A program made the position numbers and the translations under genes. A DNA stretch of 64,000 nt, from assembly GCA_021780815.1 (NCBI GenBank), contig JAJXYC010000008.1, positions 1 through 64,000 on the forward strand. Direction: 5' to 3'. The notes beneath the pieces were generated by a model. That model saw only the letters and a program-made list of their open reading frames with translations, was not told where the DNA came from and searched no databases. The stretch comes from Bacteroidota bacterium (GTDB lineage: Bacteria > Bacteroidota > Ignavibacteria > Kapaibacteriales > UBA2268). Positions 16,101 through 25,745 of the stretch are shown here, piece after piece; position 1 is the stretch's first letter; each line of letters opens with the position of its first letter.

Positions 16101-17798
16101 TTATTGAGAACGATAAAAGAAAACCCACCCATTTTTTTCATAGAGTTCAGTTAAATTAGGATTGTTTAGTAATTTATCTTTATTCTGATATTTAGCAATG
16201 AAAAAGGCAGGTTTATCAATATTTCCTGTTAAAAGCCAATTTTCAAACTCAGTAGAAGACATATTTTTTGAAATTGCACTTTGGTCAAATTTTTGTTGTA
16301 AATAAAAATATTGAGCAAAACTTTTGTACCCGTAGGTAATAACGTAGCAATTGCTGCCTTGTAGTTTTTTAATAAAATTAATAGGAGTAAGTTGAGTATA
16401 TTGTTCAATTCTTGGAACGAATAAAGGCAAAAGTAAAACAACAAAAATTAAAGTACTGGCATAAGTAGAAGTTATTGATAACAAGTATTTTCTTTTAGCA
16501 ATAAAGACAAAAGTAAGCAAAAGCCCTAAAAACAAAATAGCACCAGCAAACCATTCATTTCCTGCCCAATAATAATTCCCTGATAGTATCTTGAAAGTAA
16601 ACATATCTTTAATCCTTGGTAAAATTAAATCTATATTCATCATTACTATTGGCAACAACAATGCCGCTATTGCAATAGGAAAACCAATAATTGCTAATAA
16701 CCAATTAGTAGATTTTTTCCAACCTGTTGAATTATATAATATTCCATAAATGCCTTTTGCCGCAAAGAAGGCAATTGGATAGTATGCAAGTGATGAATAA
16801 TGAATAATTTTTGTTTTAACAATAGAAAATATAATTAAAACAACTAAAAGTAAAATCATCATCCAAAGTGAGAATTGTTTTATATTATCGACGTCTTGTA
16901 TTTGTTTTCTAAATCCACGAAAAGCAAATACTGATGAAGGGAATACTCCAAATAGCAAAATAATTAAATGGAAATAAATTGGACCTCCATGACCGGCATC
17001 TTGAGTGGAAAATAGTCTTATTTGATAATTTATAAATTCAGGGATTAATTTAAATCCATATTGAGCGCCAAGGGCAATATACCATAAAATTATAGGCACA
17101 AATGCCATAAACGTAAAAAAAACAAATTCAAGCCAAGGCAATTTAATTTCTTTTCTATTAAGTAGCCAGAATATAAATGCAGTGATAATTACCAGCAAAT
17201 ATCCAACTGGTCCTTTTGTTAAAATTGCTAATCCATCTAATATGCCTGCTAAAAGCAAATAATTTATTTTTGTTTTTGCTTTATCTTTAATATTGTTATT
17301 AACATCATTCAATCTGTTCGGAATTTTTTCATTAAAACTCCTAAATAAAAAGTAAATACTACCAAACATCAATAAATTGAAAGCAGGGTCAATTAATCCT
17401 GTTTTAAAATAAAAGTGTGGCAAAATTGAACCTGAATAAGTCAAGACAAGCAAAAGTCCAAATTTTTCATCAATTAATTTTATACCAATATAAAAGAGAA
17501 AAAGTAGTGATAAAGCACCAATTAAAGCATTCGGTAATCTTGCCGCAAATTCATTAACTCCAAATACTTTCATTGAAATAACTTGTAGCCAAATAAATAA
17601 AGGTGGTTTTTCATGAAATGGCTCATAATCTATTCGCACCGTTAAATAATCACCTGTTGTGAGCATTTCCCTCGCCGCTTCCGCAAAATTGATTTCATCC
17701 CAATCAAATAAATCTACTTCTCCGATAAAAGGAATAAAAAGAATTACTCCAAATGCTAATACAAATAAGTATTTTAAAAGAGTTTGTTTATTCTCCAT
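16101..17798 (-). CDS. ArnT/PMT-like glycosyltransferase, integral membrane
   Basis: 565 residues with about eleven to thirteen hydrophobic segments. The first periplasmic loop carries DWDE at 32-35 and, a little later, EKPPLFIWL; both are hallmarks of GT-C enzymes of the PMT/ArnT family that move a sugar from undecaprenyl phosphate to an acceptor such as lipid A. The length is close to the 550 of ArnT. The C-terminal soluble part is short. Acceptor and sugar cannot be predicted. It lies 33 bases after the Ycf48-like T9SS gene, with no terminator between, so the two may be co-transcribed. Confidence 0.85.
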   Translation of the reverse strand: MENKQTLLKYLFVLAFGVILFIPFIGEVDLFDWDEINFAEAAREMLTTGDYLTVRIDYEPFHEKPPLFIWLQVISMKVFGVNEFAARLPNALIGALSLLFLFYIGIKLIDEKFGLLLVLTYSGSILPHFYFKTGLIDPAFNLLMFGSIYFLFRSFNEKIPNRLNDVNNNIKDKAKTKINYLLLAGILDGLAILTKGPVGYLLVIITAFIFWLLNRKEIKLPWLEFVFFTFMAFVPIILWYIALGAQYGFKLIPEFINYQIRLFSTQDAGHGGPIYFHLIILLFGVFPSSVFAFRGFRKQIQDVDNIKQFSLWMMILLLVVLIIFSIVKTKIIHYSSLAYYPIAFFAAKGIYGILYNSTGWKKSTNWLLAIIGFPIAIAALLLPIVMMNIDLILPRIKDMFTFKILSGNYYWAGNEWFAGAILFLGLLLTFVFIAKRKYLLSITSTYASTLIFVVLLLPLFVPRIEQYTQLTPINFIKKLQGSNCYVITYGYKSFAQYFYLQQKFDQSAISKNMSSTEFENWLLTGNIDKPAFFIAKYQNKDKLLNNPNLTELYEKNGWVFFYRSQ

Positions 17799-17831
17799 CT
17801 GTTATTTTGGTATTTAATTTTAATATTAAAA

Positions 17832-20174
17832 TTAATCTTTAATTATTTTTTTAACTATTTTTTCCTGACCATCAAAAATTAAGAAATACAACCCTGATGG
17901 TAAATTACTTAAATCAAATTCAGCATTACTTTTTTCCAATACAAGATTATTCTGATTAGCCTGCAATATAATCTTATATGTAGGATTAATAATTAAATTA
18001 CCTAATGTGTTTGTAATATAAATATTCAAATTAGGTCTTTGGTCGCTTTGATAAAACATAGAAATTGGTACAGAAATAACTTGAGTCGTAGGATTTGGAT
18101 AAGGCTCTCCAAAATAAATTTTACCAAGCGAAATAATATCTTGTGTACTAAACTCTAACGGCACGTCGCATTTGGAATTTGAATTATAATTATTTTGTTC
18201 ACCAACTGCGACAAGCGGAAGAATATGAGGATTGCAAATATCATTTAATACCAAAGTATCCCGTTCAATTCCCATATTTTGTGGCGAATAACAGATTTCC
18301 AAATCATAGTAACTTCCAGGTGCAATAGTAATAGGAAGTTGGCTCTGTGGAATTGAAAATGACAAATTTCTAAGTAACACTACATTATCTATAATTTGAG
18401 GTTTCCAGCTAATGTTTGTAATTCGTATTTTTTTACAAATTATTTGAGGGAAAGTAGTTGAATCAAGACTATACAATTGATTATCAATAACAGAAAAAGT
18501 CAACGCATTTGAATCTAATCGGACTGTAATATCAATAGGCTGGCTTATATCCCAACAACCAAACTCATTTAACACAAATAAGCGATATTTCCCGCTTTGA
18601 GTGATGCTAATAGATTTATTTTCTGAAAAAGAATTAGTATCACTGTCTTTGAACCATTTATAAGTTATCGCATCATATCTTGAAGATAAGACAACTGTAT
18701 CCCCGATACAAAAATTATTGTGTCCTTGCATATCTATTTCAGCCTTTGGATTAGGTGCAAAAGATAATTTTATGGAATCTTTCAAAACACAACCATTAGA
18801 ATCAGTAACTACAATAGAATAAGTTCCAGAATTTGTAACATAAATTGATTGAGTCTTTTCACCAGTGGACCATAAATAATCTTTGAAGTTTTGTTTTACA
18901 TTAATAACAGCAGAATCTCCGACACATAATTTGGTAGTATCTGAAATTTGCAAAGTTAATTCAGATTTTGGATAAAACGTAACAACAAAAGGAGCGGAAG
19001 TAGCAGAATCACATTCGTTATGAGACGCAAAAACTGTATAAGTACCAGATTTAGCAACTTTAATAGACGGAGTTGTTTCACCTGTTGACCATTTGTAATT
19101 ATCGTAACTATGGTTAACAGACAAGATAACAGTATCACCGCTACAAGCAGGTAATTGAGCATTTGCTTGAATTACAGGTTGAGAAACATCATATCCTATA
19201 TATTTATAAACTCCTTCTCCAACAACAAATCCCAGAGAATCATTAACGAACCAAATATCATCTAAATTTGCACCGGGAGTAATGCCACAATTTCTATCTT
19301 CCCAAGTTTTACCAGCATCAGAAGTATAATAGCAAGAACGGCTCCACCCAACTACCCAACCTCTTTCAGGGCTTTGTAAAAAAGCACCAAACATAGATGC
19401 ACCTAAATTTGTTTGTTTCCAAGTAGCACCAAAATCTGTTGAAATACGTGCGCCTCCTATTCCTCCATCACCAGTACAGTCAGTTGAATACGGCACTAAA
19501 ATTGTATTGCCATTAATCCACAAATCTTCTTGCCAATCATTACCACCTGACTTAGAAAAAAAGTCCCAAGTAGCACCATAATCCGTTGTTTTAAAAATTG
19601 CACCACTACCCGAAGCATACCCTATGCCTGTAAATTTATCAATTATCAAATCAGATAATCCGCTATTGTAAAAACTTAAAGTAAATACAGACCAATTTTT
19701 TCCCCCGTCAGTTGTTTTATAAAATTGTTGTTGGTCATCACAACCACCACCAATCACAAGTCCATTATTAGCATCCCAAAAATAACATCCCCACAAATCC
19801 ACAAAACCCGGCGGTGTCACATTGCTCCAAGTTTTGCCACCATCCGTTGTCTTAAAAATACCTCCATTACCTGCCATTCCAGAAACTAAACCAGAAGTAT
19901 ATCCTACTTTTTCATTTGCAAAATATATACCTTCTAATTGATAAGCAAACGGTATTACGGCTACATCCCAATTTGCTCCGGCATCAGTTGTTCTAATCAC
20001 AACTCCATTTTTACCACACACCCAACCATAATTTGGATTACTCGGTAAGAAAAAAACTTCGAGGTAATAGGCATTATCATAAGGCGCAGGAATTGTTGTT
20101 ACTCGCTTCCATTGTGCATTTACTCCACTTATGAATCCTAAAAAAACAATTACCGTAAAAATTATTCTCTGCAT
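17832..20174 (-). CDS. T9SS-secreted Ycf48-like protein with PKD-like repeats
   Basis: 780 residues. Signal peptide of about 20 residues ending VNAQ. Residues 20-330 are a beta-propeller of Ycf48/BNR type with repeated T-D-x-G-x-x-W (TTDAGANW, TTDGGKTW, TTDYGATW, STDFGATW). Three Ig/PKD-like units follow (about 335-550) with the recurrent YKWSTGE / YLWSTGE signature. After a further beta domain, the last 80-90 residues form a type A T9SS sorting domain beginning GEPYPNPTT and ending LPSGLYFLIFDG plus a Lys-rich tail. It should be secreted by the type IX system and attached to the surface. Substrate unknown. Confidence 0.9.
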   Translation of the reverse strand: MQRIIFTVIVFLGFISGVNAQWKRVTTIPAPYDNAYYLEVFFLPSNPNYGWVCGKNGVVIRTTDAGANWDVAVIPFAYQLEGIYFANEKVGYTSGLVSGMAGNGGIFKTTDGGKTWSNVTPPGFVDLWGCYFWDANNGLVIGGGCDDQQQFYKTTDGGKNWSVFTLSFYNSGLSDLIIDKFTGIGYASGSGAIFKTTDYGATWDFFSKSGGNDWQEDLWINGNTILVPYSTDCTGDGGIGGARISTDFGATWKQTNLGASMFGAFLQSPERGWVVGWSRSCYYTSDAGKTWEDRNCGITPGANLDDIWFVNDSLGFVVGEGVYKYIGYDVSQPVIQANAQLPACSGDTVILSVNHSYDNYKWSTGETTPSIKVAKSGTYTVFASHNECDSATSAPFVVTFYPKSELTLQISDTTKLCVGDSAVINVKQNFKDYLWSTGEKTQSIYVTNSGTYSIVVTDSNGCVLKDSIKLSFAPNPKAEIDMQGHNNFCIGDTVVLSSRYDAITYKWFKDSDTNSFSENKSISITQSGKYRLFVLNEFGCWDISQPIDITVRLDSNALTFSVIDNQLYSLDSTTFPQIICKKIRITNISWKPQIIDNVVLLRNLSFSIPQSQLPITIAPGSYYDLEICYSPQNMGIERDTLVLNDICNPHILPLVAVGEQNNYNSNSKCDVPLEFSTQDIISLGKIYFGEPYPNPTTQVISVPISMFYQSDQRPNLNIYITNTLGNLIINPTYKIILQANQNNLVLEKSNAEFDLSNLPSGLYFLIFDGQEKIVKKIIKD

Positions 20175-20628
20175 TTCTTTATTTTTAAGTTTGTTACATT
20201 GTGTATTAAAGAATATAGACGTTGAAAATTTTATTTAGTTGAAAATTTTAAAAGAGGCTTTTTTGTGTGCCATTTTTTATTAATGTGGATAACTTTTAAA
20301 ATTTTCCTTAACTCAAACAATAATAAACTATTTCTCTTTAAGATTCCCTCTCTTCCATAATTGATAATAAACAAATAAGAATAAGAATTTGTAATTATAT
20401 TTTAATTTATAATTCATTTTTTAAGCATAAATTAATCCTTTGTTAATATTGTATTTACAATTATTCTTTAATTTTTGGCTATTGTGAAAAACTTTTTTGT
20501 TTGTTAATTCAAAATTTATTTGTAAAATTTCGTTTGTGAAATTTTGCAAAAGAGAAAAAGTTTTCAAAAAAATCACTTTTTATATAAATTAACAAAAAAA
20601 TGTTAATAAATCAATAATTGAGGAGAAA
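20175..20628. other. AT-rich dnaA upstream region, candidate oriC
   Basis: A 454-base gene-free stretch lies between the divergent Ycf48-like gene and dnaA. It is very AT-rich and holds one perfect DnaA box, TGTGGATAA at 20284-20292. Weaker TGTGAAAAA- and TGTGAAATT-type sites follow near 20483 and 20534. This is the expected place for the dnaA promoter and autoregulation, and possibly for the chromosomal origin, but a single perfect box is less than most origins have. Confidence 0.4.
20284..20292 (-). promoter_or_regulatory. Perfect DnaA box
   Basis: TGTGGATAA is the exact complement of the consensus DnaA box TTATCCACA, 337 bases upstream of the dnaA start codon. DnaA binding here would serve initiation or autoregulation. 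Confidence 0.6.
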
Positions 20629-22107
20629 ATGGATAAAATAATTACTGAGTATTCAAACCAAATAAAAATAATAAATAATAATTACGAACAAAACCAAAGT
20701 GAAGCACAAGAAGTTTGGGATAAAGCATTAAAGATAATCAAAGACAATGTGGACCCAAGCTCATTTAAAGTTTGGTTTCAAACTATTACTCCAAAAGATT
20801 TATCGGAAACAAACATTACATTGGAAGTTCCAAGTCAATTTTTTTATGAATGGTTAGAAGAACATTATTCTAATTTATTAAGAGTAACTTTACAAAAAAT
20901 CACTCAAAAAACATTGGAAATTTATTTTGATATTAAAACAGTGGAAAAGAAGGTTGTTACTGGTAACACTTTGCATTTGCCTTTAAATAACGCTTTTTCT
21001 ATTCCTCCAAATATTGAAAATGGTACTCACCAAGTAGATATCGGTTATGATTTGATAGACACTCAATTAAATCCGAATTACGTTTTTGAAAACTTCGTGG
21101 TAAGTGAAAGTAATCAAGTAGCATCAGCAGCAGCCAAAGCAATAGCAGAGAATCCTACAAAAACCCGTTACAATCCTTTGTTAATTTATGGAGCAACAGG
21201 ATTAGGAAAAACACATTTAGCACATTCAATTGGCAATCAAATCATCAGAAAGAACCCTCGTATTAGAGTTTTATATACAAATGGCGAACAATTTTATGTA
21301 AATTTTGTTAATGCAATACAAAATAATAAAATCAGTGATTTTGCTAAAGTTTATCGTAACGTTGATGTATTAATAATTGATGACATTCAATTTTTTGCTG
21401 GAAAAGAAAAAACACAAGATAATTTCTTCCATACTTTTAATGCCTTGCAACAAGCTAATAAATTAATTGTTCTTACAAGCGATAAACCTACAAAAGAATT
21501 AAAAGGTGTTGACCAAAGATTAATTTCCAGGTTCAATTCTGGTGTTACAGTAGATATCCAATCTCCCGATTTGGAGATGAGAAAATCTATTTTACAAAAG
21601 AAAAGTCGTGCTGATGGATTCGAACTTCCCGAAGAATTAACCGATTTCCTTGCACGGACAATTACCGATAGTATTCGTGAACTCGAAGGCGTCTATATTA
21701 GTCTTATTGCTCATTCTACATTTAATAATCGCAGACTCTCACTTGATTTAGCAAAAGAAGTTCTAAATAATATATACCATATTCAAGAAAAAGAATTAAC
21801 TATTGATAGTATCAAAAATATCGTTGCTAACTATTTTAAAGTCCCTATTGAACTTTTATCTTCTTCTACCCGAAAACATCAAATAGTTCTTGCTCGTCAA
21901 ATGTCTATGTTCTTAACTAAAAAATTATTAGATGTACCTTTGAAAAAAATTGGCGAAGAGTTTGGTGGTCGAGACCATACAACTGTACTTCATTCAATCC
22001 AAACTATCGAAAATTATTTGAACTTTGATAGAGTTACTAAAAAAAGTTATGAAATCATTGTTAGTAATTTAAGAAAAGAGCATGGATTGAATATAGAGAT
22101 ACTTTAA
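20629..22107 (+). CDS. dnaA: Chromosomal replication initiator DnaA
   Basis: 492 residues. Domain I (about 24-105) has SFKVWFQTI and the YEWLEEHY helix; a short linker follows. Domain III is the AAA+ ATPase with Walker A GATGLGKT at 188-195 and Walker B LIIDDIQFF near 245; domain IV ends with the DNA-binding signature GGRDHTTVLHSI near 452. It opens DNA at oriC by binding DnaA boxes in the ATP form. The N-terminus has about 22 extra residues before domain I; the start is supported by the TTGAGGAGAAA ribosome binding site. dnaN does not follow; a LytTR regulator does. Confidence 0.98.
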   Translation: MDKIITEYSNQIKIINNNYEQNQSEAQEVWDKALKIIKDNVDPSSFKVWFQTITPKDLSETNITLEVPSQFFYEWLEEHYSNLLRVTLQKITQKTLEIYFDIKTVEKKVVTGNTLHLPLNNAFSIPPNIENGTHQVDIGYDLIDTQLNPNYVFENFVVSESNQVASAAAKAIAENPTKTRYNPLLIYGATGLGKTHLAHSIGNQIIRKNPRIRVLYTNGEQFYVNFVNAIQNNKISDFAKVYRNVDVLIIDDIQFFAGKEKTQDNFFHTFNALQQANKLIVLTSDKPTKELKGVDQRLISRFNSGVTVDIQSPDLEMRKSILQKKSRADGFELPEELTDFLARTITDSIRELEGVYISLIAHSTFNNRRLSLDLAKEVLNNIYHIQEKELTIDSIKNIVANYFKVPIELLSSSTRKHQIVLARQMSMFLTKKLLDVPLKKIGEEFGGRDHTTVLHSIQTIENYLNFDRVTKKSYEIIVSNLRKEHGLNIEIL

Positions 22108-22130
22108 TATTTCAATAAACAAAACAGTGT

Positions 22131-22161
22131 AACATAAATTTCATAAATAGAAATTTATGTT
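22131..22161 (+). terminator. Hairpin terminator after dnaA
   Basis: Arms AACATAAATTTC (22131-22142) and GAAATTTATGTT (22150-22161) pair over 12 bp with a seven-base loop, 24 bases past the dnaA stop, followed by a T-rich stretch. Confidence 0.65.
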
Positions 22162-22253
22162 TGTTAGTGTTTATGAATCATTTCTTTTAATTTAATAAAA
22201 TTATTGAATTTATTAATTATCTAAAATATAATTTTTATCTACTATTTTTATGT

Positions 22254-22261
22254 TAATTTTG
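22254..22261 (+). promoter_or_regulatory. Bacteroidota -7 element TAATTTTG
   Basis: Exact TAnnTTTG match, 52 bases upstream of the LytTR regulator start codon, which leaves a normal 5' leader of about 45 bases. No clear -33 element. Confidence 0.45.
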
Positions 22262-22312
22262 TAAAAAATAATATTTCGTAAGTTAATATAATTAAAAAGC
22301 AAAATCAGTAAT

Positions 22313-23077
22313 ATGGATAATCTTATTAAAACTGTAATTGTTGATGATAATATCGATGTCATAAATTCAATTAAAGATTTAGTTACATTTTTTAATTTAG
22401 AATTAGATATTCTCGGCACAGCCAACGATGTGGAAAGTGGGAAAAAGTTAGTAAAAAAATATAAGCCCAAATTACTTTTTTTAGATATAGAAATGCCTGA
22501 TGGTAATGGGTTTAATTTAGTTGATGAATTAGAATATATTCCTGCAATTGTCTTTATTACAGGGCATCCCCAGTATGCTTTACAAGCATTTGATTATCCT
22601 GCTTTTCATTTCTTAGTTAAACCTATTAGTATCTATAATTTAAGAGACGCAATCCAAAAATATCATGATTTTCAAGAGCAATTTTCTAAAAAATCTTCAA
22701 ATATTGAAAATTCTGTTCAAAATATTCCTGCAAACAAAATAGCAATTCCTCAAAATGATGGAATTAAAATTTACGATATTCATTCCATTGTTAGATTAGA
22801 AGGCGATGGAAATTATACTAATATTATTTTTACAAATGGCTCAAAATTATTAATCAGTCGCACGCTTTCTGCAATTGAAAATATCTTACCTCCCGAACAG
22901 TTCTTACGTATTCATAAAAGTCATATAGTAAATTTGCACCATATAAAATCATTACCCAAAGGTGGCAAATCGCTTTTTGTTGAAATGGACGATGATATGA
23001 TGATTGGCGTAGCAAAAGAAAGAAAAGAAATTGTTCTTGAAACATTAAAAAATTTTACTTTGTTTCTGAAATTTTAA
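22313..23077 (+). CDS. LytTR-family response regulator
   Basis: 254 residues. N-terminal receiver domain (1-120) with the acidic pair DD at 11-12, phosphoacceptor Asp 58 in FLDIEMPDGNG, and Lys 103 in LVKPIS. A linker leads to a LytTR DNA-binding domain (about 145-254) with VRLEGDGNYTNIIF and LRIHKSHIVN. It should be phosphorylated by a LytS/YehU-type sensor kinase and bind direct repeats in promoters. No kinase gene is adjacent; the degenerate PAS kinase at 33441 is 10 kb away and is not an obvious partner. Confidence 0.93.
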   Translation: MDNLIKTVIVDDNIDVINSIKDLVTFFNLELDILGTANDVESGKKLVKKYKPKLLFLDIEMPDGNGFNLVDELEYIPAIVFITGHPQYALQAFDYPAFHFLVKPISIYNLRDAIQKYHDFQEQFSKKSSNIENSVQNIPANKIAIPQNDGIKIYDIHSIVRLEGDGNYTNIIFTNGSKLLISRTLSAIENILPPEQFLRIHKSHIVNLHHIKSLPKGGKSLFVEMDDDMMIGVAKERKEIVLETLKNFTLFLKF

Positions 23078-23210
23078 AATTATTAGATTATGAAAGATTA
23101 TTCACAATCCATTCAATAAATAATGTTATGCTTACAATAAGTAAACTATACCATTAGATAAATCTACTAAAATTAATACTTTGAATTTCTTTAAGTTCAC
23201 ATTATCAAAA

Positions 23211-23693
23211 ATGTTGGAATTAAAAATGTTTATAAAAAATGATACAATTGAAGAAAGAGAACAAATGATATATGACTTATTAAATTCAGAGCCATTTCTT
23301 GCGTTTTCAATTGCTTTTACTCACTTTGAGTGGTCGTTAAAAAGAACTATATTGAGTTTATCTAAAACACCAAGCATAGTTGTAAAAAAGAAACTTGAAG
23401 AATCGCTGACAATTAATAATTATCGAACTTTGTGGTCTAAAGAAATTAAAGGAAAGTTAGGATTACGAGTTTTAGCAAAACAATTTTCTGATTGGAACAA
23501 TATTGTAGAATCTTTTAAAATGCGGGATAGACTATTTGAAAATTCAAAATCTATTAATACCAATAAATTGAAAAATCTGACAAAATCTTTAATAAATTCC
23601 GCTCGTGAGCTTAATACCTTGTGTTTACAATTTGATATAAATATATATATAAAAGTTCAAATTAGGCAAAATCGTTTCTTGAAAGTTATTTAA
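23211..23693 (+). CDS. Hypothetical protein, possibly HEPN-like
   Basis: 160 residues from the ATG at 23211; the frame is open from a TTG at 23181 and another ATG stands at 23226, so the start is uncertain. The sequence looks all-helical, with FTHFEWSLKRTIL early and RVLAKQFSDWNNIVESFKMRDRLFE later. The second block is placed like the R-x4-6-H end of HEPN domains but the histidine is absent. HEPN kinship is therefore only a weak suggestion. It is a single gene between the LytTR regulator and rplS. Confidence 0.5.
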   Translation: MLELKMFIKNDTIEEREQMIYDLLNSEPFLAFSIAFTHFEWSLKRTILSLSKTPSIVVKKKLEESLTINNYRTLWSKEIKGKLGLRVLAKQFSDWNNIVESFKMRDRLFENSKSINTNKLKNLTKSLINSARELNTLCLQFDINIYIKVQIRQNRFLKVI

Positions 23694-23773
23694 ACACTAT
23701 ATTTGTAACTTTTTATAGTTTATAGTAAAATATTCCTTTCAGATAATAAAATATTTAGTAGAATTATAAAAAC

Positions 23774-23806
23774 AAAAGAGGTTATCTTTGATAGATAACC
23801 TCTTTT
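23774..23806. terminator. Strong bidirectional terminator
   Basis: Arms AAAAGAGGTTATCT (23774-23787) and AGATAACCTCTTTT (23793-23806) pair over 14 bp, with a T-run on each strand. It ends rplS on the minus strand and the small hypothetical gene on the plus strand. Confidence 0.9.
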
Positions 23807-23833
23807 AAAATTAATTTTTTTGAATAAAAAATA

Positions 23834-24211
23834 TTATCTGAGCTTTTGTCTAATTTTCTTTTCACTCATACCACGCAAATAATATAATTTTGCACGGCGA
23901 ACATTAGATTTAGAAACAAGTTCGATATTTTGAATAATTGGAGAGAAAACAGGAAAAATACGCTCAACGCCGACACCATTCGATATTTTTCTAATAGTAA
24001 AAGTTTTATTAACTCCCCCACCGTGCATAGCAATAACAATACCTTTAAAGTATTGAATTCTCTCTTTTTCGCCTTCAACTACTCTAACAGCAACGTTCAA
24101 AGTATCGCCAGGTGCAAAATCAGGAATTTTCACATAACTTTCGTCTTTTTCTTTCCTTAACTTTTCAACCTGCTCAATAGTTTTTTCTTCTATAAATTTT
24201 TCATAATTCAT
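23834..24211 (-). CDS. rplS: 50S ribosomal protein L19
   Basis: 125 residues, the normal length. Conserved features include [22 protein letters not shown] split by the strand turn, the [13 protein letters not shown] loop, [15 protein letters not shown] and the basic end [12 protein letters not shown]19 sits at the 30S-50S interface. It is transcribed alone here; the usual rimM-trmD neighbours are not present, which is common in some Bacteroidota relatives. Confidence 0.98.
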   Translation of the reverse strand: MNYEKFIEEKTIEQVEKLRKEKDESYVKIPDFAPGDTLNVAVRVVEGEKERIQYFKGIVIAMHGGGVNKTFTIRKISNGVGVERIFPVFSPIIQNIELVSKSNVRRAKLYYLRGMSEKKIRQKLR

Positions 24212-24234
24212 ATCTTCACCAAAGAAATAGAATA

Positions 24235-24242
24235 CAAAATTA
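24235..24242 (-). promoter_or_regulatory. Bacteroidota -7 element for rplS
   Basis: CAAAATTA on the plus strand reads TAATTTTG on the minus strand, an exact TAnnTTTG match 24 bases upstream of the rplS start codon. Confidence 0.5.
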
Positions 24243-24277
24243 CGATATTTTAAACAAATAACAAAATATTTTTAAAA

Positions 24278-25669
24278 TTATTTTTGAACAATAACAATTT
24301 CAGTTCTTCTATTTAATTGCCGTCCGAATAATGTAGCATTACTTGCAATAGGTTTACTTTTCCCAAAACCTACCGTTTGTATTCTATTCTCATCAATTCC
24401 TTTTTTGACTAAATATTCTTTAACCGCAATAGCTCGTTTTTCAGAAAGCATTTGATTAGCTTTAATATCGCCCACTGCATCAGTATGACCTTCAATAACA
24501 ATTTTAATATTAGGCTTAGATTGCATAAATTCTGCAAGTATATTTAATTCTTCAACGTTATCGGGTAAAGAAAAACTCGCAACGTCAAAAAGGAGATGTT
24601 CAAGAATTAATTTTCTTCCAAGTTCAACAATAGGAATAGTCTTTTTAAACAATTTCTTTTGTTTAACATCATAGTAACCAATTTCTATTGAATCAGGGAT
24701 TTCAGATTTATTAGATAAATAAGTAACATAGTATAAATTCGTAAGTTGATTGGAAAAATTATCAAGGACAGTAGAAAATGGATAGTCTAAATCGAACCAA
24801 TTACCACGAGTAGATTTTGCAATTGTCTCATACTGTGTTAATTTCTCAGGGACAATAGCAAAAAGCCGCATCTGATGCTTTTGCATTAATTGAATAATGC
24901 TATTTATATCTTGGTTTGTTGTCCCATCCCCTTGTTCGCCTTTTTGATGAAAAGGAGCATCTGTAATTAAAATAATTACTTTGCTTGCTTCTTTACGGTA
25001 ATTTAACTTGGAAGCTGAAACTAATGCTTCAAGAGCATTTTCCTTTTCATCTCCTCCACCATAAGCTTTAACGGTAGAAATCCAATCTAAAAAATCATAA
25101 ACGTTGTTGGTTGGTTGATAAACTTTTTCAACTTCATCCGAAAACAAGATTAAGCCAATACGATAATCTATACCACGCTTTACAAGTCTTTGTGTAAAAC
25201 TAATTACATTATTTTTTACTGCATCAATATTAGGTTGCATTGAACCTGTTTTATCAACAACAAAGACAAAATCAACAGCAACTTTTTCAGCCGCTGGAAT
25301 TTTTTCAACAGAAATGATTTTCTTCCTTTCACCGTTTTCAAAGATATAAACATTATCAGGACTTAAAGAATCAATTGGTTCGCCAAGCTTATTCATCGCT
25401 TCAACTAAAATTTTAATAGTAGGAAATTTGCTAATATCAACACTTTGAATTGTTAAATCAACTTCTTTTTTTGCCGCTTCAAGTTTCGCTTTATTCAAAA
25501 TATCAAACTCAAGATTTGGATTTTGGTTTTGGTTTGGATTTTGATTAGGATTTTGATTTGAATTCTGGGCTACTAAACTAATTGTTCCCCCCGTAAGAAC
25601 AAAAGCTATCATCGCAAGAATTGAATAATTAATAATTTTATAAATATTCAATTTTATTATTTTGTACAT
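24278..25669 (-). CDS. vWA-OmpA fusion envelope protein
   Basis: 463 residues. A long basic leader and one hydrophobic segment (about 14-34) are followed by a low-complexity N/Q/P run (NQNPNQNPNQNQ). Residues about 60-125 form a beta domain, 128-300 a von Willebrand A domain with the metal site DKTGSM (a DxSxS variant) and LITDAP, and about 340-463 an OmpA C-terminal domain with EGHTDAVGD and the peptidoglycan-binding FGRQLNRRTEI. The protein should link the cell wall to the envelope and bind a partner through the vWA domain. It follows the two barrel genes but has a separate promoter region after a hairpin. Confidence 0.9.
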   Translation of the reverse strand: MYKIIKLNIYKIINYSILAMIAFVLTGGTISLVAQNSNQNPNQNPNQNQNPNLEFDILNKAKLEAAKKEVDLTIQSVDISKFPTIKILVEAMNKLGEPIDSLSPDNVYIFENGERKKIISVEKIPAAEKVAVDFVFVVDKTGSMQPNIDAVKNNVISFTQRLVKRGIDYRIGLILFSDEVEKVYQPTNNVYDFLDWISTVKAYGGGDEKENALEALVSASKLNYRKEASKVIILITDAPFHQKGEQGDGTTNQDINSIIQLMQKHQMRLFAIVPEKLTQYETIAKSTRGNWFDLDYPFSTVLDNFSNQLTNLYYVTYLSNKSEIPDSIEIGYYDVKQKKLFKKTIPIVELGRKLILEHLLFDVASFSLPDNVEELNILAEFMQSKPNIKIVIEGHTDAVGDIKANQMLSEKRAIAVKEYLVKKGIDENRIQTVGFGKSKPIASNATLFGRQLNRRTEIVIVQK

Positions 25670-25694
25670 ATTTACAACTCTTTAAAATAGGAAA

Positions 25695-25726
25695 CCTCCA
25701 TCTTGTTTTTAATTGTCAGATGGAGG
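25695..25726 (-). terminator. Hairpin terminator
   Basis: Arms CCTCCATCT (25695-25703) and AGATGGAGG (25718-25726) lie 20 bases past the stop of the 25746-27203 gene and separate it from the vWA-OmpA gene. Confidence 0.7.
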
Positions 25727-25745
25727 CGAATTTCATAAAAATAAT

